From Sulfurovum sp. (lineage in GTDB: Bacteria; Campylobacterota; Campylobacteria; Campylobacterales; Sulfurovaceae), in the NCBI GenBank assembly GCA_026983895.1, contig JALSTF010000099.1, forward strand, positions 1 to 15,334: 15,334 nt of DNA, written 5' to 3'. A program made the translations under genes and the position numbers. Positions 7,396-13,798 of the stretch are shown piece by piece; the stretch's first letter is position 1, and each line of letters starts with the position of its first letter. A model generated the notes under the pieces. It did no database searches and had not been told where the DNA came from. It saw only the letters and a program-made list of their open reading frames with translations.

Positions 7396-7449
7396 GTGGT
7401 GGATAAATCCACCCTACAAAAGAACGCGTAGGGTGGGTTTACCCACCAC
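7396..7449. repeat. REPIN-like doublet of GTAG palindromes between rpe and trpF
   Basis: Two 22-bp units (7396-7417 and 7428-7449) in opposite orientation are separated by 10 bp. Each contains a palindrome (GGTGGATAAATCCACC and GGTGGGTTTACCCACC) bordered by GTAG on the spacer side. One unit and the reverse complement of the other differ at 2 of 22 positions. This is the layout of a REPIN, two inverted REPs that can be mobilised by a RAYT transposase. In the operon transcript it would form two adjacent hairpins or one long one, and so may affect mRNA stability or trpF expression. Confidence 0.8.
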
Positions 7450-7466
7450 GCTCTTAAATCAAATAC

Positions 7467-8108
7467 TTATTTCAAAGAGCGAATCGCTTCTTCAACCCCA
7501 TTCGGATGTTTATATACATATGATCCGGCTACGACCACGTCCACGCCTGCCGCCGCCAGCTCTTTGACATTCACATCGTTCACACCGCCATCGACTTCGA
7601 TAAGACAATGGGGATTGCGCTTTTCGATCAAAGCTTTCAGGCGCTGTGCTTTTTCAATGACCGAAGGAATGAACTTCTGCCCTCCGAAACCGGGGTTGAC
7701 ACTCATCAGCAGTACCATGTCGAGGTCTTCAAGCAAGAACTCAAGCATTTCAGGAAGGGTCTGAGGATTGAGGACGATCGCCGGGCGGATACCCAGTGAG
7801 CGGATCTTCTGGATCAGCCTGTGCGGATGCTTCTCCTCTTCAAAATGAAAAGAGATGAACTCCGGTTCCAAAGGAGCGAAGAGATCAACAAAAAAGCTGT
7901 TATTCTCTACCATCAAATGAATATCGAGCGGTTTCGACGCTGCTTTGGCCACTGCCTCCACAACAACAGGTCCAATGGTCAAATTGGGAACGAAATGTCC
8001 ATCCATGACATCGACATGGACCAGATCGCATCCGGCGTCACAAATAGCTTCAACATCCCTGGCCAAATGGCCAAAATCGGCAGAGAGTATACTGGGGGCT
8101 ACTAACAT
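7467..8108 (-). CDS. rpe: Ribulose-phosphate 3-epimerase
   Basis: Rpe interconverts ribulose-5-phosphate and xylulose-5-phosphate in the pentose phosphate pathway and Calvin cycle. The protein is a 213-aa TIM barrel. The N-terminus VAPSILSADFGHL is the family signature. Metal ligands are visible as H31 and D33 (HVDVMDGHFVPN), H64 (IHLM) and D173 (EVDGGV). The VNPGFGGQKFIP loop and the C-terminal phosphate site VAGSYVY are present. The start is ATG at 8108 with GAGG six bases upstream. It is first in the operon rpe-trpF-dnaQ and has its own -10 box in the 51-bp gap behind the mscS-type gene. Confidence 0.97.
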   Translation of the reverse strand: MLVAPSILSADFGHLARDVEAICDAGCDLVHVDVMDGHFVPNLTIGPVVVEAVAKAASKPLDIHLMVENNSFFVDLFAPLEPEFISFHFEEEKHPHRLIQKIRSLGIRPAIVLNPQTLPEMLEFLLEDLDMVLLMSVNPGFGGQKFIPSVIEKAQRLKALIEKRNPHCLIEVDGGVNDVNVKELAAAGVDVVVAGSYVYKHPNGVEEAIRSLK

Positions 8109-8134
8109 AATGATCCTCGATATGAAATTGGCGT

Positions 8135-8140
8135 ATTATA
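8135..8140 (-). promoter_or_regulatory. rpe operon -10 box (extended)
   Basis: On the minus strand the sequence reads TGCTATAATAC, a perfect TATAAT with the extended TGn element, 26 bp before the rpe ATG. It matches the ppk promoter core. No convincing -35 box is seen. Confidence 0.65.
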
Positions 8141-8159
8141 GCACAGCGCAGGTAAGAGC

Positions 8160-10427
8160 TCATCTTTCCTGTACGCTCTCCTCTTCTTCAAAGTGGAGGA
8201 ATACCAGCTGGGCACCTTTCTCCTTTATCAGGTTGGCGATGTCGGTAATGATCCTGTGCCTGATGTCACTGTATGTCGTCTCATCCTCCGCCTTGACAAA
8301 GAAACGCAGTTCGAAAAGGATCCCTTTGGACGTGTAGTCATTCACCCCGGTAAGAATGATCTTTGTCTGGTCCACTTCCGGATGCTCCCGAAGAAAGCGG
8401 GACACCGACATATCGATCTCGTCAAGCATCGGTTTTGGCGTGTCGAGCGCGAGAAGGAATCGGGTATCAATACGCATCGCATCCCTTGCCGTGTAATTGT
8501 CTATCATCTCGCGGGTGATCATATTGTTCGGGATCGTCAGCACGGTATCATACGTCGTGCGTATCTTGGTAGAGCGTATCCCTACATTAATGATTTTTCC
8601 TATTTCATCCCCTATCTTGACACGATCTCCTGTTTTAAACGGTGTGTCGGCAATGATGATAGCCGAACCAAAAAAATTGGCAATAGTGTCCTTTGCAGCG
8701 ATAGCAAACGCCAAACCACCGATCCCCAGACCGGCAAGAACCGTTTTGTAGGGGATATGCAATACTTCAGCAATAGCAAAAAGTGAAGCGGTGATCAGGC
8801 CGATACGCAAAATACTGCTCGAAAGCGAAATAATGATCTCATCTACATCCGTCGAAGTTTTCCTGGCATGTATCTGCAAGGCAGAGAACATAATGAAAAT
8901 CAAATTATAAAGGACCCATGTCGTACCAATAATGATCAGCAGATAGGAAAATGTCTTGATCAGGGCAAAGAGGAAATCCGAGAGGCCAAGCTGATGTGCG
9001 CCATTGAGCAGGATCAGTGCAAAAACAATGAGCTGGGCAGGACGAAGAAAACGCAAGGTGATCGTTTCTTCACTCCACCGTTTGGTCAAATAAAATCGTC
9101 TGCCCAAAGCAAACGTGATCCATTTGCTCACATAACTGACCAAAAGTGCCAAAAGCACGATTAATACCAAAAGAATGATCTGCCACAGCGCGGTATCATA
9201 GAATTTTTTTAACAGCAGCGGCAAGATCGATTTAGCCTGGCGTTTAAGCATAAAATAGAGATCATTCTCGCTTTTAACAACTGTATCGGCTTTGGAAGGT
9301 ACATCCTCCATCGCTTCATACAAACGTTCTATATCTTCCAGTGTCTGAGGGGTGAACTGCCACCGTATCTTGCCTTCAACGTCATACGGAGCGATCACGA
9401 TACTGCCAAGCGGATGATGAAAATAGACATACGGCATGCGGCTTTTGGGGTTGTTGGGGATCTCCTGATAGACGAAATCACTGACACGGTTGATCACCCC
9501 CAGCAGATAATAGGAGAGCAGCGGTGCCTGCCACTCCCAAATAGAGGGATCGACCGCAGAGAGGTTCAGTGTGGCAAGCACATGCTTCTTTCCCCCCTGT
9601 TCCCAGCGTTCATTCTGTTCAATGAAAGTACGCATGGTGTCCCGGGGGTTCGCCAGTTCCAGGTTCCTGTTCGGATCCAGTTCCTCAAGCCCGTAGGCGC
9701 GCAACAACACTTTCAGTTTGGCATCGATCTCCGCTTCGCCAGGCAGTACGATCTTCCATCCAGACGCACGCTTCCCTTTGACAAAATCAATATCCACATA
9801 CTTGTCTGTCCCCGCCTGATGGAAGCGTACCCTTGTCCGGTTCCCTTCGCTATCCGCATTGAAATCATATTTATGGATCGTACAAAGGTCAAGCACTTGA
9901 AAGAATTTGCGTATGACATCCATACGTTTTCCATAGAACCATGACTCTTGTTCTTTGCTGAGATAAAGCAGTTCCAATGCCGGCTCCAGCGCCTCGTAAT
10001 TTCCGTTCCTGAATTGATTTCCCAGTTTGAGAAAACTGTACATCGTTGTAAATGGCAGGGAATTATCCAACTTCTCTTTCGCTTTTGAATATCCTTCCGT
10101 TACACGGCTGCCGGCGATCCAGTCACCGTTTTGCATATTGCCGAAAAAAGCATTGCCGTCAGGGCTCATAGTAAACACGAAATTGCTGCTGCCTTTGCTG
10201 AAGTGCACCATACCTTTAAGTTTCTTTCCCGCGACCGTACCCTCCAACGTACCGTTGTCCGGCTGGTAGGTACCGTTGACTTTTACGCCTTTCTGCTGTG
10301 CCTGCAGTACGAACGCCCCCTGCTTCCAGAAAACATACCATTTTCCGTCCCAGGTATGTTCTACTGCAGACAGCATAAGAACAGAAAGAGACCACAGTAC
10401 CAATACCGACAAAACTTTTTTTTGCAT
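8160..10427 (-). CDS. Large MscS-family mechanosensitive channel protein with periplasmic N-terminal domain
   Basis: This is a 755-aa protein. It begins with a signal peptide (MQKKVLSVLVLWSLSVLMLSAVE), followed by about 390 mostly soluble, probably periplasmic residues. Hydrophobic segments follow near 415-440, 455-520 and 535-560. The conserved MscS pore helix and beta-domain start near residue 560 (GLGIGGLAFAIAAKDTIANF, then TPFKTGDRVKIGDEIGKI and IPNNMITREMIDNYT), with the alpha/beta C-terminal domain after 650. The family forms tension-gated channels that release solutes on osmotic downshock; gating of this member is unknown. The start at 10427 is preferred because AAAGGCG precedes it and the signal peptide follows; ATG at 10445 would add six residues. 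Its promoter may lie at the edge of a MITE copy. Confidence 0.88.
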   Translation of the reverse strand: MQKKVLSVLVLWSLSVLMLSAVEHTWDGKWYVFWKQGAFVLQAQQKGVKVNGTYQPDNGTLEGTVAGKKLKGMVHFSKGSSNFVFTMSPDGNAFFGNMQNGDWIAGSRVTEGYSKAKEKLDNSLPFTTMYSFLKLGNQFRNGNYEALEPALELLYLSKEQESWFYGKRMDVIRKFFQVLDLCTIHKYDFNADSEGNRTRVRFHQAGTDKYVDIDFVKGKRASGWKIVLPGEAEIDAKLKVLLRAYGLEELDPNRNLELANPRDTMRTFIEQNERWEQGGKKHVLATLNLSAVDPSIWEWQAPLLSYYLLGVINRVSDFVYQEIPNNPKSRMPYVYFHHPLGSIVIAPYDVEGKIRWQFTPQTLEDIERLYEAMEDVPSKADTVVKSENDLYFMLKRQAKSILPLLLKKFYDTALWQIILLVLIVLLALLVSYVSKWITFALGRRFYLTKRWSEETITLRFLRPAQLIVFALILLNGAHQLGLSDFLFALIKTFSYLLIIIGTTWVLYNLIFIMFSALQIHARKTSTDVDEIIISLSSSILRIGLITASLFAIAEVLHIPYKTVLAGLGIGGLAFAIAAKDTIANFFGSAIIIADTPFKTGDRVKIGDEIGKIINVGIRSTKIRTTYDTVLTIPNNMITREMIDNYTARDAMRIDTRFLLALDTPKPMLDEIDMSVSRFLREHPEVDQTKIILTGVNDYTSKGILFELRFFVKAEDETTYSDIRHRIITDIANLIKEKGAQLVFLHFEEEESVQER

Positions 10428-10448
10428 ACGATCGCCTTTTTGCATATA

Positions 10449-10460
10449 TACCTATAGGTA
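10449..10460. promoter_or_regulatory. Perfect 12-bp palindrome in the mscS-type gene leader
   Basis: TACCTATAGGTA is a perfect palindrome located just downstream of the likely transcription start of the minus-strand channel gene and 22 bp before its preferred start codon. It could be an operator, but it is short and could be a by-product of an element insertion at 10461. Confidence 0.25.
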
Positions 10461-10470
10461 GGGCACCTAT

Positions 10471-10476
10471 ATTATA
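10471..10476 (-). promoter_or_regulatory. Candidate -10 box of the mscS-type gene
   Basis: On the minus strand TATAAT lies within TTATAATATAGG, 43 bp upstream of the preferred start codon. The upstream sequence is a run of A (minus strand), as favoured by Campylobacterota promoters. It may lie within the degenerate end of the MITE copy. Confidence 0.5.
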
Positions 10477-10513
10477 ACCAAAAGTTTTTTTACATGGGTT
10501 TGTTGCAGGTTAA

Positions 10514-10612
10514 GGGCTTTTCGACTTAGCTATGGCTAGACCTTCAAAAGAGTGCCTAGCCTGTGAGAAAAGCTGGAAATGTTGTGAGTATTACCTATTT
10601 TTAGAGGTGCCC
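10514..10612. mobile_element. Shortened copy of the GGGCACCTCT MITE
   Basis: Read on the minus strand, this 99-bp stretch aligns over about 95 bases with the left part of the 4801-5066 element at roughly 90% identity. It includes the full 31-bp end, the CAGCTTTT arm and the GGCTAGGC hairpin. It then stops at GTCGAAAA and ends with GCCC, the last four bases expected of the opposite end. TTAA occurs directly on both sides (10510-10513 and 10613-10616), consistent with a 4-bp target duplication. Alternatively the element reaches 10461, where GGGCACCT recurs. It lies between the divergent promoters of the mscS-type gene and rpmB. Confidence 0.75.
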
Positions 10613-10639
10613 TTAAGCGTGATTTATGCTCTTTTTGTC

Positions 10640-10645
10640 TATAAT
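10640..10645 (+). promoter_or_regulatory. rpmB promoter -10 box
   Basis: A perfect TATAAT (CTTTTTGTCTATAATCGC) with a T-rich tract before it lies 55 bp upstream of the rpmB ATG. The MITE end and its TTAA lie 24-30 bp upstream of this box, at about the -35 to -40 position, so the element may supply or disrupt upstream promoter sequence. Confidence 0.6.
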
Positions 10646-10700
10646 CGCACAAATTTTTCACGTTTGTACAAATCGAACGTAATTCAATGAAGGAAATATC

Positions 10701-10910
10701 ATGTCAAGAAGATGTTCAGTATCTGGAAAAGGCCCACTGGTAGGAAACAATGTTTCCCATGCAAACAATAAAACAAAAAGAAGACAGCTTCCAAACCTGA
10801 GATCTGTGAAGATCACTATGGAAGACGGTACGACAAAAAGAGTCAGGATCGCTGCTTCTACACTTAGAACCATGAAGAAAAAAGCTGCACAAGCTGCTGC
10901 AGCTAACTAA
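10701..10910 (+). CDS. rpmB: Large subunit ribosomal protein L28 (bL28)
   Basis: This 69-aa basic protein has the L28 signature: MSRRCSVSGKGPLVGNNVSH, then ANNKTKRRQLPNLRSVKI, and a lysine/alanine-rich C-terminus. Only one cysteine is present, so this is the version without a four-cysteine zinc site. The start is ATG at 10701 with AAGGA six bases upstream. It has its own promoter and is followed after 33 nt by the potassium channel gene. An rpmB-potassium channel neighbourhood is also known in Helicobacter pylori (HP0491/HP0490), supporting the lineage assignment. Confidence 0.97.
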   Translation: MSRRCSVSGKGPLVGNNVSHANNKTKRRQLPNLRSVKITMEDGTTKRVRIAASTLRTMKKKAAQAAAAN

Positions 10911-10943
10911 TTTTTTAGATAGGAGAGGGTATACTCTCTTATC

Positions 10944-12077
10944 ATGACTTCCTATCTCGAAAAGTTAAAAAAGTTTCTCGGATGGAGAAGCGCACCCAAA
11001 CCGCATATTACCTTAAATGATGAGTATTACAGTCATTTAGCCCCCTTTAGACTCCCTTTAATCCTTACTGTCCTGATCATGCTGATCGGTACGATTGGCT
11101 ATATGGTTATCGATGGTTTTCCGCTCATGGATGCCATCTACCAGACAGGGATCACATTCACGACTGTAGGCTACGGTGAAATACAGCCGATCTCCAATTT
11201 GGGGCGCATCTTCACAATTACTTTGATCATTTTCGGCTTTGTCGTCTTCTCCATCGCGGTGGGGATCATTGCCGAAGTGGTCAAAAAAGGGGAATTCCAA
11301 AAAACTGCCAAGGAGCGGAAAATGCTATATGAGATCGCCAGACTGAAACAGCACTTCGTTGTCTGTTACCACAATGAATTTACGATCCAGGTCACCAAAC
11401 AGCTGCGGGCCAATCACATTCCTTTTGTCGTGGTCGATCCGAGAGAGGATCTTGAGGAGATCGCCAAGAAGTACCACTACCCTTACTTCGTGACCGCAGA
11501 GCCGCATACCGAAGAAGGTATCCTCAAATCACATCTCTCTTCGGCCAAAGGGGTCATCACCCTGGCAGACAATGTCGCGGACAATATTGCCACTATCGCC
11601 TCAGCACGTCTGTATGAGCGCGAGATAGGCCGCAAACGCAAATTCCTCATCATTGCCAATGCCAAGAGCAATGAAGATGACCAGAAACTTCTCAAACTCG
11701 GATCCGACAAGGTCGTGACCGCGACCAAATTGATGGCACAACGCATCAATGCGATGGCGGCACGTCCGGATATGGAGAACCTTCTTCAGGAATTCCTGTA
11801 TAAAAAGGATACCCCTTTGGATCTCGAAGAAGCAAAGGTTTCAAAAACATCCTGGCTTGTACTCAAAAAGATCAGGGCAGCACGCTTCAGGGACATTGCC
11901 AATGTCACGATCATCGGTATCAGGCAAAAAGATGGGATATTCATCCCTATGCCAAAAGGCGATACGATCATCATGCCTGAATCAAAACTGCTTCTCATCG
12001 GTACAGAGGACGGGATCAGACATGCCAAAAAGATCATTCGGAAAAAAGAGAAGCCCGAAGAGTTGAAATACGTTTGA
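10944..12077 (+). CDS. Single-pore potassium channel with RCK/TrkA domain
   Basis: This 377-aa protein has two membrane helices (about residues 35-57 and 87-112) around a pore loop with the selectivity filter TVGYGE (74-79), the Kch/MthK layout. It is followed by a cytosolic RCK_N Rossmann-like domain (about 137-260) and a TrkA_C domain (about 290-370). It should form a tetrameric K+ channel gated by an intracellular ligand. The first RCK strand reads HFVVCYHNEFTIQV where a GxGxxG nucleotide-binding loop would be expected, so classical NAD/ATP binding is doubtful, although an acidic residue (D165) still ends strand two. The AGGAG sequence lies 18 nt before the ATG, with a small GAGAG/CTCTC hairpin between. 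Likely co-transcribed with rpmB. Confidence 0.9.
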   Translation: MTSYLEKLKKFLGWRSAPKPHITLNDEYYSHLAPFRLPLILTVLIMLIGTIGYMVIDGFPLMDAIYQTGITFTTVGYGEIQPISNLGRIFTITLIIFGFVVFSIAVGIIAEVVKKGEFQKTAKERKMLYEIARLKQHFVVCYHNEFTIQVTKQLRANHIPFVVVDPREDLEEIAKKYHYPYFVTAEPHTEEGILKSHLSSAKGVITLADNVADNIATIASARLYEREIGRKRKFLIIANAKSNEDDQKLLKLGSDKVVTATKLMAQRINAMAARPDMENLLQEFLYKKDTPLDLEEAKVSKTSWLVLKKIRAARFRDIANVTIIGIRQKDGIFIPMPKGDTIIMPESKLLLIGTEDGIRHAKKIIRKKEKPEELKYV

Positions 12078-12084
12078 TCACGTG

Positions 12085-12146
12085 AAGTGGATTGATCCAC
12101 TTTCAAAATATCTCTTGATAAAATAGGGTGGATAAATCCACCCTAC
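12085..12146. repeat. Two REP-like palindromes between the K+ channel gene and argJ
   Basis: The first unit (12085-12102) is AAGTGGAT/ATCCACTT around TG. The second (12124-12145) is a perfect 9-bp stem TAGGGTGGA/TCCACCCTA with loop TAAA; its outer end is CTAC, that is, GTAG on the minus strand. The second unit closely matches the 7396-7417 unit, while the first is a diverged relative without GTAG. It could act as the 3' hairpin of the channel transcript, and it lies in the argJ leader. Confidence 0.65.
12119..12124 (+). promoter_or_regulatory. Candidate argJ -10 box
   Basis: TAAAAT in the context TTGATAAAAT is a five-of-six match to TATAAT, 61 bp before the argJ ATG. The REP-like hairpin starts right after it and would lie at or near the transcript 5' end. 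The similar GATAAAATAC occurs before the ydcH-like gene. Weak evidence only. Confidence 0.35.
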
Positions 12147-12185
12147 GCGAATTATATTTACTTAAATAGAAGGATAATCTGTATC

Positions 12186-13403
12186 ATGTCAACATTTACT
12201 ATCACCCCCTTGGAGAACGGTCTTGCCAATGTCGAAGGTTTCTTCTGCGGCGCTGCCAATGTCGGTATGCGTACCAACCCTGCCAACTCAGGCCCTTGTG
12301 ATGCGGCCGGGGATGTAGCGTTCATACGCTCCGAAGTCCCCTGCGATATAGCTGCTGTCTTCACCTCCAACACTTTCCAGGCAGCGCCTATTAAACATTA
12401 TCAGCGTTACCCCAGGGACTTCCAGACCGATTTTGTACTGATCAACGCCAAAAATGCCAATGCCATGACCGGAGAGAAGGGGATAGAAGATATTGACACA
12501 ATTATGTCAACACTCAAACACACGTACCCTGCGACAAATCCGGTTATGAGTTCCACAGGTGTGATAGGCTACCGTCTTCCTGTTGACAAGATCTGTTCTG
12601 CATTTGACACCTTTGACCTGAATGCCAAAAATTCCGATGAAACTGCCCGGGCGATCATGACCACGGACAGCTTCAAAAAAGAACTGTCCTACAGAGTAAC
12701 ACTGGAGAATGGCGACACATTCACCATCGCAGCTATCTGCAAAGGAGCGGGGATGATCAATCCTGCTATGGCTACCATGCTCTGTTTCATCACAACCGAT
12801 GCCAATATCCCCAAAAATGATATGGATGTACTGCTGCATGAAGGGGCTGAACACTCTTTCAACCGTATCTCTGTCGATGGGGACACTTCCACCAATGATA
12901 CGGTCATGCTGCTTGCCAACAGAAAAAGCGGATGCTATGACAAAGAAGCATTTTCAACCGTACTTCAAAAAATCATGTTCGAACTGGCTATGATGATACT
13001 CAAAGACGGCGAAGGTGCGAACAAGCTGGTCACCTTTAACGTCAAAGGAGCGGTGACGGAGGAGGAGGCAAGAAAAGCTTCTACCGCATTGAGCAACTCC
13101 CTCCTTGTCAAAACGGCACTCTTCGGAGAGGACCCCAATTGGGGACGTATCGCTTCTACTATCGGGGCCAGCGGTATCACCTGCGACGAAGCGAAACTGA
13201 CCATACATTATGACGATCTGCTTATCTACTCCGATGCATTCCGGGAACTTGACAAAGAAAGGGAAGAGAAGGCTTATACCATCATGAAACAAGAGCAGTT
13301 CACTGTTACCTGTGATATTGGTCTGGGAGAAGCCTCCTACACCTCCTATGGCTGTGACCTCAGTTACGAATATGTCAAGATCAATGCAGAGTACAGGACT
13401 TAA
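12186..13403 (+). CDS. argJ: Glutamate N-acetyltransferase / amino-acid N-acetyltransferase ArgJ
   Basis: ArgJ moves the acetyl group from N-acetylornithine to glutamate, and in bifunctional forms also uses acetyl-CoA, closing the cyclic arginine pathway. At 405 aa the length is typical. The self-cleavage site is clear in NPAMATML: cleavage before T197 would give alpha and beta chains with Thr as the beta-chain nucleophile, at the same number as in the well-studied Bacillus-type enzyme. Upstream KGAGMI and the conserved VDGDTSTNDT and GEDPNWGRI segments are present. AAGGAT lies about 12 nt before the ATG, a little far. The gene follows a REP-like pair and stands apart from other arg genes in this window. 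Mono- versus bifunctional activity cannot be told from sequence alone. Confidence 0.95.
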   Translation: MSTFTITPLENGLANVEGFFCGAANVGMRTNPANSGPCDAAGDVAFIRSEVPCDIAAVFTSNTFQAAPIKHYQRYPRDFQTDFVLINAKNANAMTGEKGIEDIDTIMSTLKHTYPATNPVMSSTGVIGYRLPVDKICSAFDTFDLNAKNSDETARAIMTTDSFKKELSYRVTLENGDTFTIAAICKGAGMINPAMATMLCFITTDANIPKNDMDVLLHEGAEHSFNRISVDGDTSTNDTVMLLANRKSGCYDKEAFSTVLQKIMFELAMMILKDGEGANKLVTFNVKGAVTEEEARKASTALSNSLLVKTALFGEDPNWGRIASTIGASGITCDEAKLTIHYDDLLIYSDAFRELDKEREEKAYTIMKQEQFTVTCDIGLGEASYTSYGCDLSYEYVKINAEYRT

Positions 13404-13449
13404 GAGCATCTTTGGGTGCCCTTTAACAAACCTCTAATCACAAAAAAGA

Positions 13450-13455
13450 TAAAAT
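13450..13455 (+). promoter_or_regulatory. Candidate -10 box of the ydcH-like gene
   Basis: TAAAAT in AAAAAAGATAAAATAC lies 26 bp before the ATG of the small DUF465 gene and after an A-run. It is a five-of-six match to TATAAT and resembles the argJ candidate. Confidence 0.4.
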
Positions 13456-13481
13456 ACTAAAAATTACAGCAGGAGTGACAC

Positions 13482-13706
13482 ATGTTACACGAATACAGAG
13501 ACGAGATCCATGAACTGAAGCAGCAGAATGCACACTTTGCAAAGATCTTCGAAAAGCACAATGAAATTGACAAGAAGGTCGAAGATGCAGAAGCCGGGCG
13601 CATTCCGATAACCGATATAGAACTTGAAACATTGAAAAAAGAGAAGCTTCTTTTGAAAGATGAAGCATACAAGATAATCATGGATTACAGAAAATCCAAA
13701 GCATAA
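13482..13706 (+). CDS. YdcH-like (DUF465) small coiled-coil protein
   Basis: This 74-aa, highly charged protein is predicted to be almost entirely helical. It has the YdcH/DUF465 pattern: HEYRDEIHELKQQNAHFAKI, then FEKHNEIDKKV, then ELETLKKEKLLLKDEAYKII. The family is widespread in Proteobacteria and its function is not settled. The start is ATG at 13482 with AGGAG seven bases upstream. It is probably a short transcript of its own, followed by a GC-rich hairpin. Codon use resembles its neighbours. Confidence 0.88.
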   Translation: MLHEYRDEIHELKQQNAHFAKIFEKHNEIDKKVEDAEAGRIPITDIELETLKKEKLLLKDEAYKIIMDYRKSKA

Positions 13707-13715
13707 TCTCTTTTG

Positions 13716-13731
13716 GCGGGCCAAGGCCCGC
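13716..13731 (+). terminator. GC-rich hairpin after the ydcH-like gene
   Basis: GCGGGC and GCCCGC form a perfect 6-bp stem around CAAG, 10 bp after the stop codon. A pyrimidine-rich but not T-only stretch follows (CATTCTCTTTCTTCCC), so it is a possible, imperfect intrinsic terminator. Confidence 0.4.
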
Positions 13732-13798
13732 AGCCATTCTCTTTCTTCCCTATTCTTATTTTCAATGCTTACATATACACTGTCAGGAACCCTAACAC

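Noticed and set aside
7396..7449. Possible CRISPR or CRISPR-like repeat
   Set aside because: Only two units, in inverted rather than direct orientation, with a 10-bp spacer; the REPIN layout fits better and no cas gene is present.
13410..13425. GGTGCCCT near the argJ 3' end as a third MITE end
   Set aside because: Only eight bases match the MITE terminus, which is expected by chance in a window this size, and GCATC/GGTGC here also forms a small hairpin that could be a weak terminator.
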